Below are positions 13,063 to 23,841 of a DNA stretch of 64,000 nt, piece by piece. The notes under the pieces were generated by a model. The model had not been told where the DNA came from, made no database searches, and worked only from the letters and a program-made list of their open reading frames with translations. Positions within the stretch are counted from its first letter, which is position 1. Every line of letters starts with the position of its first letter. A program made the translations under genes and the position numbers. The stretch comes from Psophocarpus tetragonolobus (taxonomy: Eukaryota; Streptophyta; Magnoliopsida; Fabales; Fabaceae), in contig CM075694.1 in NCBI GenBank assembly GCA_037954015.1, forward strand, positions 34,649,611 through 34,713,610, written 5' to 3'.

Positions 13063-13585
13063 CAAGGAGATTTCCTCCTCAGGCACGTATAGTATGGGCA
13101 ACAGATATAAAAATATATAGGATTCTCGTGTTTGCATTCTCTAAGACATTCCACCACGTTTTTCTAGTTTCAAAACTATCATCATCATTTTTTAATGTGA
13201 TTCGCCACATGTTTGTCAATAAAGATGCAATATTCTAACACATGACGTTAAACCACAACTGGGAATAAAGATGCCCATCACCGTTCCTCGATTCTCAACA
13301 GACCCACCAATAATAAATAGTTAATCCTTTATGTCGCATGTAATATTTTATACAAAATGCTTTTGCCAAAGACCATATAAATATAATCAATTCACATTCT
13401 CTCTTTAGTATGTCCATATATGTTACTTTAATTTTACGAAACTCAATCAATTTTCAATTCGTTGAAAATTTTCTATTAACATGCAGGTTACTTTTTTTTT
13501 TTATAAGCACATGCATGTTACTTAACTCACAATATCATCATCTTTCTCTTCAACACGTCATATATATGTATTCTCTTTGTACATT

Positions 13586-13630
<45 letters not shown>

Positions 13631-13761
13631 TTTTGAGTTTGATATAATCCTTTTAAAATTGTTAGGAAGACATACTTTATTTTTCATTATTTGTTTGCAA
13701 TATAATTTTTGCCTTATTTTACATACATATAATAATAATACTAATACTAATAATAATAATA
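13063..13761. other. AT-rich intergenic DNA with AT microsatellite
   Basis: No gene is recognised. An AT dinucleotide run occupies about 13589-13628, followed by short TAA-type repeats at 13730-13765. The open frame over this part is an artefact of the microsatellite. Confidence 0.6.
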
Positions 13762-14227
13762 ATTATCAAACTTTCGAGTAAACTTGTTAACTCTTACAAA
13801 CTTACGAATTCTCTTACCTTCTACGAGTTAATTAACATGAGTACAAACTCTCTTTTTAATAAACTTTGAGTAAATTCAATAAACTCTTTGTAAATTATAG
13901 ACTCTCAAATTTACTACCAAGTCAATAATTTGGATTATTTTTTACAAGTTTAGGGTTCCATATACTTTAATTTAGTATGCCGTTTCTTGAATCAAAGAAC
14001 ACTCTCATTTAAGAACATCCAACAACAATTAAAATGCTCTTTACCAATTATTATATGATATTGATGTATTGCTAAACTTAGTTATTTAACTATTATGAAA
14101 TTTATGATTTACTATTTTGATTTATTATATTATTGAAATATTTTTAATTATCTATTGTAAACTTTACGAGTCTACAAGTTGAGTTTATGGATCTCATATG
14201 AATCTACATAGACTTTCAAGTTTGATA

Positions 14228-14231
<4 letters not shown>
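13762..14231. mobile_element. TIR element of about 470 bp (family copy 1)
   Basis: The left end reads AATTATCAAACTTTCGAGTA and the right end, on the minus strand, reads AGGTTATCAAACTTGAAAGT, giving an imperfect terminal inverted repeat around TTATCAAACTT. The subterminal sequence is rich in GTAAACTTGT and TACGAGTT motifs. A second copy with the same termini lies at 19778-20201. There is no coding capacity, so it is a MITE-like element. The superfamily is not clear to me. Confidence 0.55.
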
Positions 14232-14280
<49 letters not shown>

Positions 14281-14297
14281 ATATAATATAATATAAT
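14232..14297. repeat. (AT)n and (ATAAT)n microsatellite
   Basis: An AT run of about 44 bases passes into an ATAAT-type repeat directly next to the end of the TIR element. Confidence 0.9.
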
Positions 14298-15080
14298 AGA
14301 GAGAGCGAGAGAAGACAACTCAGGTGAGAAAAAAAGTTACGGTGAGAAATAAGAAAACATAATAATAACCATAAGATTTCAATAGACGGTTCAGATTGAG
14401 TTATTAATTAAACAAACTCATGTGGTTCTCTCACATAGAGATTTCTCCCACAAACTCTTAACGTTGTGCTCTCTCATTATCCCTATGGAATCCTCTGCAA
14501 GGTCACAACCACCCTTCCTCCACCACCAATTATGATGAATGAAAGCTATTGTACTACAACAAAATTTCAAATTAATTAACTATAAAAAAATAGAAATTAA
14601 TTTGTGGTTAATCTCTAGTAAAAAGAGTTAACTACAATTTAGTCATAAAAATACTACAATGATGGTAGCCTAAAATGAGTAACTAATTAACTAGCTAGGA
14701 AAAATAATTATAGTCTATTAGTAACTAATTTTAAAAAAAATCATACTTGTACTCTAGTTAATTTGTAGCCATTAAACCAAAAAAATATTTCATTTCTTAA
14801 AATTGTAACCAATGATTTTAAAGGTTGTCGAAATTGATTTAGTAACTATCCAAATACAGTGATTAAAACATTTAGCAAACTGTTTAAGTATAAAATTAAT
14901 AGTTTTTATGTTATATATATAATATAATATAATATAAAAAGGATATATCAAGTAAGGAAAAAATTTATTGTGAGTAACAAGAAAGTTTAATAATAATCGT
15001 AAGATTGAATTTAACGATGTTGATTGCATTGATTATTTTATTACTTTTAATAACCAGTGGCTCCGTTATAGGTTGTATGT
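14298..15080. other. Intergenic DNA, no gene recognised
   Basis: AT-rich sequence. A module GAGAAATAAGAAAACATAAT followed by AACCATAAGATTTCAAT (14340-14385) recurs in diverged form at about 14965-15010, each time after an ATAAT-type run. It is probably a dispersed repeat. No coding sequence is seen. Confidence 0.45.
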
Positions 15081-15084
15081 ATAA

Positions 15085-17866
15085 AGTGTTGGCCAAGGTT
15101 CAGGCGAAGAGGATGTGAATGGTTATGCAATCATTAATTGTTTATTATCATATGTTTTTGTAGTTGGAAGCCAATTCTTATATGGGATTTTAGTGGTCAA
15201 TGAATTGGTGGCAAACATGAAGCAAAAAAAAAAAAAAGGAGCTTGTATGCTTTAAGGTAGACTTTGAAAAAACTTATAACTCTATCGATTCGTAGTATTA
15301 ATTTGTGGTATGTAATGGAGATAATGGACTTTGGGCATCGATGAATGAGGTGGATTAGGGAATGTGTGACATCAACAAAAGTGTCAATTTTATTAAATAG
15401 AAACCCCACAGAGGAGTTTGACGTTGGTCGGGATCTCAAGCAAGGTAATCCTTTATCACCCTTCTTATTCTTAATTGTTGTGGAAGGTCTTAGTTAAATG
15501 GTAAAGTCAATAGTAGCCTCAGGGTTGTAGAAGGGGTATAAGGTAAGGGGTTGGTCTGAGCGTTTCTCACTTACAGTTTGTAGATGATATTATGCTATTA
15601 GCGAAACTGGATGGGGAGTCAGTAGGGGTGATCAAGATGGTGTTGCAGGTTTTTAAGTTGTCATCGAGGCTAAAGGAGATTTTTCATAAGAATAGGTTAA
15701 TTGAAATTAACATGACAGATGATTGGTTGGAGTGGGCGTCTGAGGTTCTGAACTCTTTGTATTGTCATTTTCATACTTAGGATTACTCATAGGTACAACC
15801 CTTGCAAAGCTGGAGATGTGGGACCTTGCGGTTAGGGGTGTTTAAAACCGAATTAGAAATTGAAAACTGAATCATGAAAACTGAAAACTGCAAAAAACTG
15901 CTTTAATTTGGGGTGGTTTGGTTTTTTTAATTTCCAAACTGCGCGGTTCAGTTTGATTTGCGGTATGAGATGTTGAAACTACATCAAACCAAACAGCTTA
16001 TCCTTAGTTATTTTAGAAAATCTACAAGAAGACATATATAATTACTTATTATTTTTTAAGTTTCTATACTCTTTTACTTAATCTTTAATTAGGATTTTTA
16101 ATTAATATGTATTAATTGATGAATAAATATTTTAGAAAAACTACTTGATTTAATTTCATTGAATACAATTTGACGACAACCCATAAAATATAATGTTTAA
16201 ATGAATTGATTATTTATATTTTAACCTTAATGATTGCTACTTTTATATAATTTGTTGGGAGTGAGTAAACTTTTATAAATTTTGGAAATAAAATTTTTTA
16301 ATGTATTTTTAGTACTTAATAATAGAAAATTTAAACTATAAAACCAAATCAAATCAAACCGCAAAATATTGGTTTAGCTTGGTTCAAAATTTATAATTAA
16401 TCTAAATCGAACCAAACCACACCACACTTATTATTTTAGTTTGGTTCGAACTAGTTTTAGAGTCAAAATTGCACCAAACTGTATCGCGAATATCCCTACT
16501 TGCAGGGGAGGCAATTAAGAGGAAGTTCTCAGCATGGGATAACAAACACCTCTCGTTGGGAGAGAGAGTAGTGCTTGTTAAAGCGGTTCTATTGGCTTTG
16601 CCCCACTACTTTTTTTCTTTTTACAAGGCGCCTAAATTGCTAAATTTCATTTGTTAAAACGCTTTTTATGGGGTGGAAGGAGGACTGCATAAGAGTGCAT
16701 TTGGTTTCGTGGAAAACAATCTGTAAGGAGGAAAAAAGGTAAAGGGTTTGGGGCTGCATCACTTGGGCAGGTTCAATATTGTATTACTGGGCAAGTGGAA
16801 GTGGTGGTTACTAATGGAGCCCAATAGTTTGTTGGCAAGGATTTTACGAGCTAAATATTGGCACAAAGATGGTAGTTATGAGGTCAAAGAGAAATACTAT
16901 TCTAGATGATGGATGGACTTGAACTCAATTGGGTATGAGGGCATGAGGTAGTATGATTGGTAGGACACTAATGTGAGGCAATGCTAGGGGCAGGGGACGA
17001 GATGGGGTTATAAAGGGATTTAACTAGGAGACCAAAGGCTTTAGGATAAATATCAACAATTATATGAGCTAGCAGTACATAAGTGTAGCACTGTGAAGGA
17101 TATGTGGGAAGGGAGGGTGAGGTGGGAGTGAAGACGAGGATTGTTTGTGTAGAAAGAAGAAATGTTTTCTGTTTTACGGAGTGAGCTAAGGGTAGTCACA
17201 TTGAAACTGGAGGTTATGAATACATAGGTGTGGGATGCATGAGTTTGAGGTGTACTGTATCTCCTCCACTTATAGGTACTGGTAGAGAATGTTGATTAAC
17301 AGTTGATATGTTGTCAAATGTAATATGGGCTAAAGGGGTCTCTCCCAAAGTTTAGTTATTTGCATGAAGATTGTATGCTAAGCAGGTTAGCTACTTGAGG
17401 GAATTTGGTATACAGAAGGATTTTACAATCTGCTGATGTGGTGTGTGGTCTGTGTGACCAAACAATTGAGTTTGGGGAGGACTTGTTTAGTCAGTGTGGT
17501 ACGGTTACCAGAGTATTATTACAACTATGTTCTTGGTGCGGTTACATACATCATTACAAAATGATATTAAATGTCTTATTTACCAATTTTTGTGACTGGT
17601 TAGAGATAATAGAGAAAAGCGATGAGCATGGTCATTTATTTCGTATTATTGTTTAGCACATGCAACTAAGCTTGTGGAAATGTTGTTTGTTAGTCAAGTT
17701 AATTGCACACTCTTTTTTATAATGAATGATGACTCCTTGTTGCATTGAAGAGCAGTGAGCATTTTTATTTTGCGAGGTGCTATTTGTTTGATTGAATTGT
17801 AACCTTGAAAAAACACTCTTGGTGCTTTCTACTATCTAATAATTTTTTTGACTTATAAAAAAAACC
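15085..17866 (+). mobile_element. Decayed LINE (non-LTR retrotransposon), 5'-truncated
   Basis: Broken translations on the plus strand match the reverse transcriptase and downstream part of plant LINEs. LKQGNPLSPFLFLIVVEGLS lies near 15435-15495, FVDDIMLLAKLDG near 15577-15615, and KHLSLGERVVLVKAVLLALP followed by FFSFYKAPK near 16538-16633. The remainder up to about 17650 includes a degenerate C-terminal zinc-binding region. The catalytic YADD-type box reads FVDD here. Many stops and frameshifts show it is dead. The 3' end is a short A-run at about 17858-17866. The endonuclease part is missing. A hAT-type element (15833-16498) interrupts it. Confidence 0.8.
15833..16498. mobile_element. hAT-type non-autonomous element nested in the LINE
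   Basis: The left end is TAGGGGTGTTTAAAACCG and the right end, on the minus strand, is TAGGGATATTCGCGATACAG. TAGGGGTGTTCGCGG-like termini are common in plant hAT elements. The flanks CTTGCGGT (15825-15832) and CTTGCAGG (16499-16506) form an 8-bp target duplication with two mismatches, as expected for hAT. The host LINE reading frame resumes after the right flank, which confirms insertion into the LINE. The 666-bp body has no transposase. Both ends are rich in AAACCAAACC-type motifs. Confidence 0.75.
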
Positions 17867-18300
17867 CAGCTATGTTAAATTTAATAGGCTTATTATTAAA
17901 TCATCTCATTTCTTATAATAAGTTTTTTTTCACTTATTAATTAAAAACCATGGTCTTAAAACTGTTAGATGAAAATTCCACTTCTTGAAAAGGAATTGAA
18001 ATGCTCAAAGCAATTGTTTGAGCGATCATCATGAAGATAAGTGAATTACAAATGTTTAATTTGCACCATTTTCCAGCAAAAATCCTAGTAGTCTATAATT
18101 GTATAAGCTAGCCATTCTTCCCAAGCAATTGGTACCAACCAGCGTGTCCTATTGCAAAACTGATTATATTTATATGCCCTTGTATGCAAAAAAATAATAG
18201 ACAAGGGATTTCTCTGTCTACCAATCAAACTCAACTTTGCTATTTTGTCTATTTGTTAAGAGAGCTTTGTTTCCTTTCATACAACAAGGAGGCAGAAACA
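17867..18300. other. Intergenic DNA, nothing recognised
   Basis: About 430 bp between the LINE tail and the octanoyltransferase pseudogene. It may include former 3' UTR of the pseudogene, which is transcribed towards it. Confidence 0.5.
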
Positions 18301-18304
18301 TTTT

Positions 18305-19672
18305 TGCAACAATACTCTAGCTGAAATACTTATGAAAACTCTTCAATCAAGGACTTGTGTGTAATATGAACAAGACTTTCATCATCCACAGGATGCAAAT
18401 TAGTTGTTCCATGACCAATACCTTCTCTCAACAACTCCTAAATGCTTCCTACTTGACGTTCACGTATTCCGCATGGGATGATCCATTTAAAGGGAGACAA
18501 ATCTGTCGTGACATTAAGTGCTAAGCCATGGTAGGTTACCCAGTGAAACACTCTGATAGCAACAACTGCCAGTTTCTCATTTCCTGCAATACATTACTAA
18601 GTAAAATAAGGTAAAAGACAAATTATTTTAGACTCGTTAAATTTCAAAAATAAAAAATTGAATCAAGACAAACTCAAAAGCATAATTTTTATTATCTCAG
18701 TTGTATAGCCTCTGCCATATATACCATTAAGGGGCTGTAACATACAATCTAAACCCCAGAAACATTATTTTATAGACAGCAACATCTAAATGTTAATTTT
18801 TTACCAAGAATCTCAAATTAGGAATCAATATTTATCCAACCACCTCTTAAATATGCAGTGTATCAATAATATTAATAGTGTCATATCCTTAATCTTGATG
18901 CAATTTGCCTTGATGTATGGATGAAACTAAAATCTTGTCAACCCAAATAAATCCCTCAGGGAATGTTATATGAAAAGAATTCAAATGTTATAACAAAATG
19001 AATGATAGTATTGAATGGTATTTGATAATAATTTGATTAAAACAAGATAAATCCAAGGTTGTATAGTTATTAACTTAATGTGTGTAATAACTCAGATAAT
19101 TTAACCAGAGTAGGAAGTAAGGAGCAAAAACCATCAAACTCCATTAGTGCTACATCATTAATTAGGATATAGATGTTTACCAACCCAAACACCAGTTAAA
19201 CCTTCCAGCCTAGAAGCTTGAATTGAAAATGTTGAGGAAAGAACTCGAATGACAACCTCTTCAAGAGTTCTAAGGTACCAATGAAGATCCATCTTGTGTC
19301 TTCGGAGGTTGATAATGGGGTACATCAATAGCTATAATGCAAAATACAGTTAAGTATATTATGAACCACTATTGAAACTCAATACTGTAAATTTCTTAAC
19401 TGTAGCAAGTAATTTAGAGCAAGCACCTGCCCAGGGCCATGGTATGTAACTTCTCCACCACGCTCAGTGCGATAAATATCAAAAGGAGCATTTTTCATGT
19501 CAAACTTGAGGTTCTCCTTGGTACTAGCAGTACCCAACGTATAAACAGAAGGGTGTCAGTGCAATCTCATTCCCTTTCAATTTGTGCCTTCTTGTCCCTA
19601 ATAATCTCCTTTTGCCAAGACCATGCCACTTCGTAAGGGACTTGCTCCTGGTGTAAATCAAACAGATCGCAG
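18305..19672 (-). pseudogene. Plastidial octanoyltransferase LIP2p, broken copy
   Basis: LIP2p transfers octanoate from acyl carrier protein to lipoyl domains of plastid enzymes such as pyruvate dehydrogenase E2. Three minus-strand exons are readable: 19672-19427, 19331-19181 and 18583 down to about 18305. They contain VPYEVAWSWQKEI, YTLGTASTKENLKFDMKN, RTERGGEVTYHGPGQ, MYPIINLR, HWYLRTLEEVVIRVLSS, LTGVWVG, YHGLALNVTTDLSPF and IIPCGIRERQVG, all in family order. Lesions: a TGA in the first visible exon (after the IERE codons), a deletion with frame change just before YTLGTAS, and in the last exon a TAG after QVGSI and a TAA further on. The transit-peptide exon is not visible; a TIR element (19778-20201) lies where it might have been. 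Splice sites are intact, so this is a gene-derived, not retroposed, pseudogene. Confidence 0.85.
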
Positions 19673-19777
19673 CTGCAAATTTAGTTTTATGATTAGATTT
19701 TTCAGATTTAGAAAGTGGGATGCTAGGGAAATAGAGGAATATTTCTGTCAAGTATGTTTGAAGAGGGTGAGAGCAAG

Positions 19778-20201
19778 GTTATCAAAATCGAAAGTTTCCG
19801 TAAACTTATGAGAGTGTATAGTAAACTTGACTTGTAAAATCGTAAGAGTTTACTTCAAAATATGACTATAAATTACATAAAAATTAAAAGATTTCAATAC
19901 ATAATAAATTTAAATTTACGTAATAAACTTAAATTACTCTAAATAAGTAGAAATTAAAGTCAAAACATTCAAAATTTCCAATCTTTTTAGACATAAGAAC
20001 AAATTATATTCAAACCATTCAAAATTAGAGTTAAAATAGAAAAATATCACCTAAGAAAGTTGCTCACGAATTTACTCCGATTTTACGAGTTTATTCCAAT
20101 TTTACCGAGTTTATTACTCTTCTAATTTTTCATGCGATTTAACTTGTTAAGAACTTGTAAACTTGTATAATTTTATGAGTTAACTCACAATTTTGATAAT
20201 C
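19778..20201. mobile_element. TIR element of about 424 bp (family copy 2)
   Basis: The left end is GGTTATCAAAATCGAAAGTT and the right end, on the minus strand, is ATTATCAAAATTGTGAGTTA. The termini and the GTAAACTTGT/TACGAGTT-rich subterminal sequence resemble the element at 13762-14231, so the two form one MITE-like family. It lies about 100 bp upstream of the first visible exon of the LIP2p pseudogene. Confidence 0.55.
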
Positions 20202-21084
20202 AAATACTATTTCAAATAAATAGATGGATAGAGATGCACGTACATCTGTAAAGTTAGATTTTACAAAAAAGTTAGAATAAAAGAAGTAAGAATATTATGA
20301 GATTTTACAAAAAATTGTAAATATTTAAAAGAATATAAATAACAAATAAGATATCCAAATGTAAGCTTCAGCCGTCCTCTCTCCAAATATTTATCTAGCA
20401 TGGGAAAGAAAAACATTTTAAAATATTAAGTTAAATGAATATTTCCTTTTAAAAAAAACTAGACAGGTATCTTATGTAAAAATATATTTAATTTTATGTA
20501 AAAAATTAATTCTCAAATTAAAATTTTGACATACGTAAAAAACTTAAAATCAATTCTAAATTTAGAATTAATGTTAAGTTCCCTTGATTTTTAAGTTCAG
20601 TCATAAAGTTTAGACTAAATTTCACACTAACTAAAAACATAGAGTTTATAGATATATGTTATTTGTAAAAGAGTTTTATATTAATGATTAATAATAATTT
20701 TTTACATAATTTTTAAAGTATTAATAAATAAAATTAATAAATATAAAAAAAGTAATTTTTTACATAATTTTTAAAGTATTAATAAATAAAATTAATAAAT
20801 ATAAAAAAAAGTATAACTCACGGTTTGTATTAACATAAATTATTTTATTTTAATTAATTTTAATCATAATCAATCTCGAATTTGTAACCAAATTTTCGGA
20901 AGAAGTAAGTCGGAATCTATAGCATTTTTCTTTCAGCTATTGTGTCGGTGGAAAAGTCAATACACAGTGAGCAGTGAACAGTCCACCCTTTAGAGGAGTT
21001 ATAAGAAAACTACCCATAAACCCAAAAACAGAGTGCTCTGAGAAAGATACCATTTTTTTTGTTTTTTTTTTCTCAATCTCAACC
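20202..21084. other. Intergenic DNA and upstream region of the Ole e 1-domain gene
   Basis: AT-rich sequence. A unit of about 62 bp, containing TTTTTTACATAATTTTTAAA followed by GTATTAATAAATAAAATTAA, is tandemly duplicated at about 20695-20815. The part from about 20900 onwards is less AT-rich and probably contains the promoter and 5' UTR of the next gene. No distinct promoter element is claimed. Confidence 0.5.
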
Positions 21085-23841
21085 ATGGAAAGGCGAAAGA
21101 CAGTGATGGGTTTGGTTCTGTTGTTGTTATTTGCTTCGGATGTGAGTGCTTGGACTGGTGAAATCCATGGAAGAGTTGTTTGTGATGTTTGTGGGGATTC
21201 TTCTCTTGGACCTGAAGACCATGTTCTTGAAGGTTTCCTCTTTCTCTCTCTTTTCAATTGGCATTTTGTCTCAAATTTGGGGCGTTTTGATGTAGTTTCT
21301 GAAATGGGGTTTTCCCTTTTTTATGAAAGTTGTTAGCTTTTTTTGTTGTTTCATGAGCCTTATAATTCTCCATTCAACTTGGCTGAAAATTCGTTTTTGT
21401 ATTGGTGGTGTGGTTAGTGGTTAGCATTTTAACCGTTTAGCACTTCGATTTCTTGCTTTTTTTTTTTTTTTTTTCATTTGTCCTGTGGATGAAATTTGAA
21501 TTATAACACTGGACCAAGGTTTTGACTGTGATCACAACAGTAGTTTTCTTGCGATATCTGATATTGACAAATTGCAGTCATGAAAACCCCAAAAACTTTT
21601 ATGTTGCAATCAAAATTGCAGTTGGAGACGGTTTTTCTAAACCTTGCACTCGACCGTACACTGTATTGTATTGTTATAGCCTGTTAGACCCGGTGTCTCA
21701 TTTCCTGGAACAAGGAAGATGTTTACAGAATTTGTTTTTTGCCAATAGGAGATGTTGACGATGATGACCTGTGCTGAATTTTTGCTTGGTTCTTTCCATT
21801 AATCAATGGAAGAAGAATGTTATGGCCTTGATTGGTTTGTTCAATGGATTTGCAAATATTCATAAGAATGCATAACCTGATTATCCTAATGGAATTATTT
21901 TTCCCTCAATCCCTAGTGTAATTCGATGTGTAGAAGATTTATGTTCCTGATCCAGTCTTGCATGTTGATTTTGCATGATGGCATGACTGGTTGGAAAATA
22001 TAGGCTTCATGATAATCTCTTCCACCTGGTCACATTGCGTTGCCATTTCTTTCTAGTTTATTTCTGTCACTGACTGGTAATCTCCAATCACTGAAGATGT
22101 CTAGTTTTTCTTTCTTACCCTTCATTTTGTTTCAAGAAAATTGTTTTGTGTTGTTTTAGTTTATTTATCCTTTTATATAGGTTGTATATATGTACAATGC
22201 TCATTCTTTTGAGTTCAAAGCTACTTAACAGTATGATGATATGTTTATATTGTTCATGTTACAACCGCCTCCCTTTATTAGATTGCCATCAGTGTGTCCT
22301 GCAGTAAAGCTAAAAAAAAAGTTGAACATCTTTTTTCCATACTTATTCTATAATTTTACTCCTAACATGTCTGTTCACATCCTTGCAACACATAAGAATT
22401 AAAGCAGTTTCAAGTGTTCTTTAACAGAATCTGGTTGAAAGATGTAAGGTTTGGAGGTTGTTCTAATAACTTTTAGTGTTCTTGCAATTGGCTTCATGAG
22501 AGAATTAGTATTGCTGTCATTGGAGTACTTGATAGTAATGAAGACCAAACTTGTAAAATAAACTCCTAGCTGTCTTTCTATGCCTTTGTAGGAGATAGGT
22601 GTCTCTTATACTCATTTTCCCAAAAGGCTTGATACTTGTCGAGATGAAATTTCTATTTTTCTCTGCTCTATTTGTTCTCTTGTTAGTTAAAGTAACTTCT
22701 CATTCTATTTGCATAAACTATTGGGAGGTTGTTGAAAAGTTTACCTCACAATTGGCTGATTGTTTTCATTTTCACAGTTGATGAAAAACTGGGCTAACAG
22801 TTTGGTGACCTGTAGTCGTCAAGTTTTACTTTTATCCTAAAGATTCTTCTATATGCCCCTGATTCTCATGGCCCCATTCCAAATTGTCTTATGGCAACAT
22901 TTAGGCCCTGTTTAGATAAACTCTTTCATAAGTAATTATAGGAGAAAAAATTAAGATAAAATGAATTAAAATTCCCTAAATTAAAATCAAATTAAGCACT
23001 TCTACTTTTGTAGAAGTTAGATGAGACTAGAGAATCATTTTAAAAGTTAAAGTGCATAAGTTGATTTTAACTTGGGAAAAACCTGACTCATTTTATCTTT
23101 TTATTTTCTTCTCTTGCTAGTGTTTATTGAAAAGGTTATCTCAACAAGCCTTAATAATCTAATAAATATTGCCTCTATTAGGAACAAGGCTTATTTCTTA
23201 TCCTATAGTATCTGGCTTTTAAGTAATCCCAATTTGATATTCAACCATTTTGGATGGTGATAATTCATAGTTTCATAACACCATTACTTTCTTTCTGGTG
23301 GTGGGGTAGTTTTGAAATTTAAGAATGATACAAAAAACTGAACAAAGGACATGTCACATTATTGTCACCTATCAACTGGTCATCCTCTGCAGTTGGTCTG
23401 AAGTTGAACTATATTCTTGCATATTATTACCCTTTTGCTGGTTTATTTCAAAATATTGGTGTAACTCAGAATGCAGTTTCCATAGATTGATTTTAACATG
23501 ATTGTAACATATTATTTCCTTGAGAAAAGAAAAGTGATATATAGAGCTTTCATGTAGGTGCTGAGGTTGCTGTCCTTTGCATCACCAAGTCCGGGGAAGT
23601 TCTAAACTATCAGGCATTCACAGATGCTAAGGGGATATACACAGTGGCCGAGACAATGCCCGAGAGTGATCGCTGGGACGCATGTCTTGCTCGACCAATC
23701 AGTAGTTTCCATGAGCAATGCACTCAACTTGGTAAGAGCAGCATGGGGATTAAATTCGGTTACAGTCACCCATCAGGACATTCTCACACTGTCAGGACCT
23801 TTGTTTATCGTCCCACCAGTGTTCCAACTTACTGCATTTGA
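21085..23841 (+). CDS. Secreted Ole e 1-domain (pollen Ole e 1/extensin family) protein
   Basis: Two exons, 21085-21232 and 23558-23841, give a 143-residue protein. The phase-1 intron of 2.3 kb has GT-AG borders. Residues 1-22 form a signal peptide: basic start, hydrophobic VMGLVLLLLFA, cleavage probably after VSA. The mature part starts WTGEIHGRVVCDVCGD, the usual opening of the Ole e 1 domain, and has six cysteines (CDVC, VLC, DAC, EQC, YC). The exon 2 part AVLCITKSGEVLNYQAFTD with following GIYTV is the transthyretin-like sandwich region. Family members are small apoplastic or cell-wall proteins, not only in pollen; the exact function is unknown. The start is the first ATG after a pyrimidine-rich leader and yields the signal peptide. 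Arabidopsis At5g54855 is, from memory, the likely counterpart. The intron contains a MITE. Confidence 0.85.
22904..23150. mobile_element. PIF/Harbinger (Tourist-like) MITE in an intron
   Basis: A 247-bp element has termini GGCCCTGTTTAGATAAACTC (left) and, on the minus strand, GGCTTGTTGAGATAACCTTT (right), forming an imperfect inverted repeat of about 28 bp. It is flanked by TTA at 22901-22903 and at 23151-23153, matching the 3-bp TTA/TAA duplication of PIF/Harbinger elements. It has no coding capacity and lies about 400 bp before exon 2 of the Ole e 1-domain gene. Confidence 0.75.

Noticed and set aside
13410..13781. Open frame of 123 codons on the plus strand
   Set aside because: It is kept open by an AT microsatellite and TAA-type repeats; the peptide is low-complexity and resembles nothing.
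20937..21257. 106-codon minus-strand frame
   Set aside because: Shadow of exon 1 of the Ole e 1-domain gene on the opposite strand.
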